From Sapria himalayana (lineage: Eukaryota > Streptophyta > Magnoliopsida > Malpighiales > Rafflesiaceae), in contig JAREIK010016134.1 of assembly GCA_029783825.1 (NCBI GenBank), positions 61,515-125,514 on the forward strand: DNA of 64,000 nt. The letters are read 5' to 3'. The stretch's first letter is position 1, and each line of letters opens with the position of its first letter. Positions 62,990 to 64,000 of the stretch are shown here, piece by piece. The notes under the pieces are model-generated. The model did not search any database and had not been told where the DNA came from. It worked only from the letters and a program-made list of their open reading frames with translations. Both the position numbers and the translations under genes were made by a program.

Positions 62990-63312
62990 ATAGGGAGGGA
63001 GAGAGAGAGAGATAGAGAGAGGAGAGGAGAGAGAGAGATAGAGAGAGAGGAGAGGGAGAGAGAGAAAGGGTAGAGAGAGGTGGAGAGAAATGGTGAAAGG
63101 GAAGAGAGAGGGAGAGAGAGAGGATAGAGAGAGAAAGGGAGGGAGAGAGAGAGGGAGAGGATATAGAGGGAGAGGGAGAGAGAGAGGAGAGTAAGGGAGA
63201 GAGAGGGAAAGAGTGAGAGAAGAGAGCGAGAAAGGGAGAGAGAGAGTGACACATAAAGAAAAAGAGGAAGAGAGTGATAGAAAGGATTATAGAGGAGAGA
63301 GAGACACACAAA
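62990..63312. repeat. (GA)n-rich tract upstream of TNPD copy 2
   Basis: About 320 bp of GAGAGAGG-type sequence in the same place as 47940-48350 of copy 1, preceded in both by CATTTAAAGTTTGAAGGGG. Conservation of place, with differing length and order, points to an old element feature that has varied by slippage. Confidence 0.85.
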
Positions 63313-63399
63313 GATTAGTTAGAATGAAAATACATAAAGAAAAAAAAACTTCTATACAAACATATCAAATATTACATCTTTTGTCATACATAAGTTCGT

Positions 63400-64000
63400 A
63401 TAGAACTGAGGCCCAAGGGCTGGGATTAGGTAAGAGTACAACCCTTGTTTTGTATATATCATATGAGCCTGACCAACAGACACTCTCATGCTATGTGCTT
63501 ACATATATTGATATTATATCTTTTGCAATTTTTTCAAGTTAGTGCAACAAATTAGTATTATCCCATATATAATTATATGTTAGGATACATATAGTATATA
63601 TAGTTATAATGGTTACATATAGTAAAAATATAGTTATTATAGATATATCCATACAAGTAGTTATAAGTAGATATACAGAAATGTATACAAAGTTATAAAC
63701 AAAATATATAGATTTACTTATATGTATGCATATATGTATACATAATTAAAAATAAGTTAAATTTTATTTATATAAAGTTTTTTAGTTGTACAAATATTTA
63801 TATATAGGTATACACTTATAGTTAAACATTATTGTATGTTTTTATACATATATTTATAATATAGTTACATGTGGTTATACATATAGTTACACGTATAGTT
63901 AATTTATATTTATCATGTATGTATATATATTTTTTCATATAATTTCAAATATAACTACATAGTTTTATATAGGTATGGTATACTAATATGGTTTTTTTAT
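63400..64000. repeat. CACTA 5' non-coding block and AT-rich repeat, copy 2
   Basis: The interval 63400-63570 matches the conserved block at 48360-48600 (GGGCTGGGATTAGGTAA and CTCATGCTATGTGCTTACAT). From 63570 to the end, TATAGTTATA-type repeats match 48600-49030. No gene is seen. Confidence 0.7.

Larger units (their letters stand above)
59965..64000 (-). mobile_element. CACTA copy 2, partial, runs off the window
   Basis: This is colinear with 44950-49030 over about 4 kb: transposase 5' half, GA tract, conserved non-coding block and TATAGTTATA repeats, all in the same orientation. The offset between matching points is about 15.0 kb. It begins abruptly at about 59965, where the copia element ends, so the transposase tail and any TNPA gene are missing. 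Either two members of one family inserted separately, or a segment was duplicated. Confidence 0.85.

Noticed and set aside
1..64000. tRNA or rRNA genes, or an intact host gene
   Set aside because: I looked for conserved tRNA boxes and long frames with domain motifs outside transposons and repeats, and saw none I could support by eye. A covariance-model scan would be decisive.

Overview
This 64 kb window is an AT-rich, gene-poor stretch of nuclear DNA from a vascular plant, most likely a flowering plant. The basis is the mix of element families: LINEs of the plant L1 type (ORF1 with a DUF4283-like domain and a CCHC knuckle; ORF2 with endonuclease, reverse transcriptase and a C-terminal RNase H), a Ty1/copia element, two CACTA (En/Spm) transposase regions, and fragments of plant-type pyruvate kinase and ARF genes. 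The species cannot be told from the sequence. I see no intact host gene; every coding stretch is broken by stops or frameshifts.

Positions 1-36781 hold five copies (here called A-E) of one LINE family, joined by arrays of the hexanucleotide AAGAAT. Copy A is on the + strand (1-4478, its 5' part lies outside the window). Copies B (10246-14487), C (14511-21240), D (23030-29575) and E (33401-34267) are all on the - strand, head to tail. A, C, D and E share a 3' end containing AATAAAACAAAC or a close variant, followed by an A-rich run and then GAAGAATAAG-type repeats. The arrays lie at 4479-10245, 21241-23020, 29576-33390 and 34268-36781, about 14 kb in all. The array between A and B switches strand near 8140, so two LINE tails face each other.

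Positions 36782-49000 hold CACTA material. There is a left-type terminus at 36782 and a right-type terminus at 42430. Between them are four exons, with their introns, of a plant cytosolic-type pyruvate kinase gene on the - strand (38743-40522): a captured host gene. To the right are decayed TNPA-like (42590-43905) and TNPD/tnp2-like (44000-47640) genes and a GA-rich tract.

Positions 48600-55924 are AT-rich tandem repeats: a roughly 300 bp unit, then a clear 384 bp unit (six copies of one landmark between 53408 and 55327), then a 42 bp unit. An ARF (ADP-ribosylation factor) pseudogene without introns sits at 49862-50268 (-).

Positions 55925-59960 are the 3' LTR (1984 bp), polypurine tract and the pol 3' half of a Ty1/copia element on the - strand, cut off at about 59960, where a second copy of the CACTA TNPD region begins (59965-64000, -). 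That copy is colinear with 44950-49030, including the GA tract and the flanking repeats.

The main result is the LINE-array architecture: a LINE family whose tails seem to seed kilobase hexanucleotide arrays, and whose new copies seem to land in those arrays. The second is the pyruvate kinase capture by a CACTA element.
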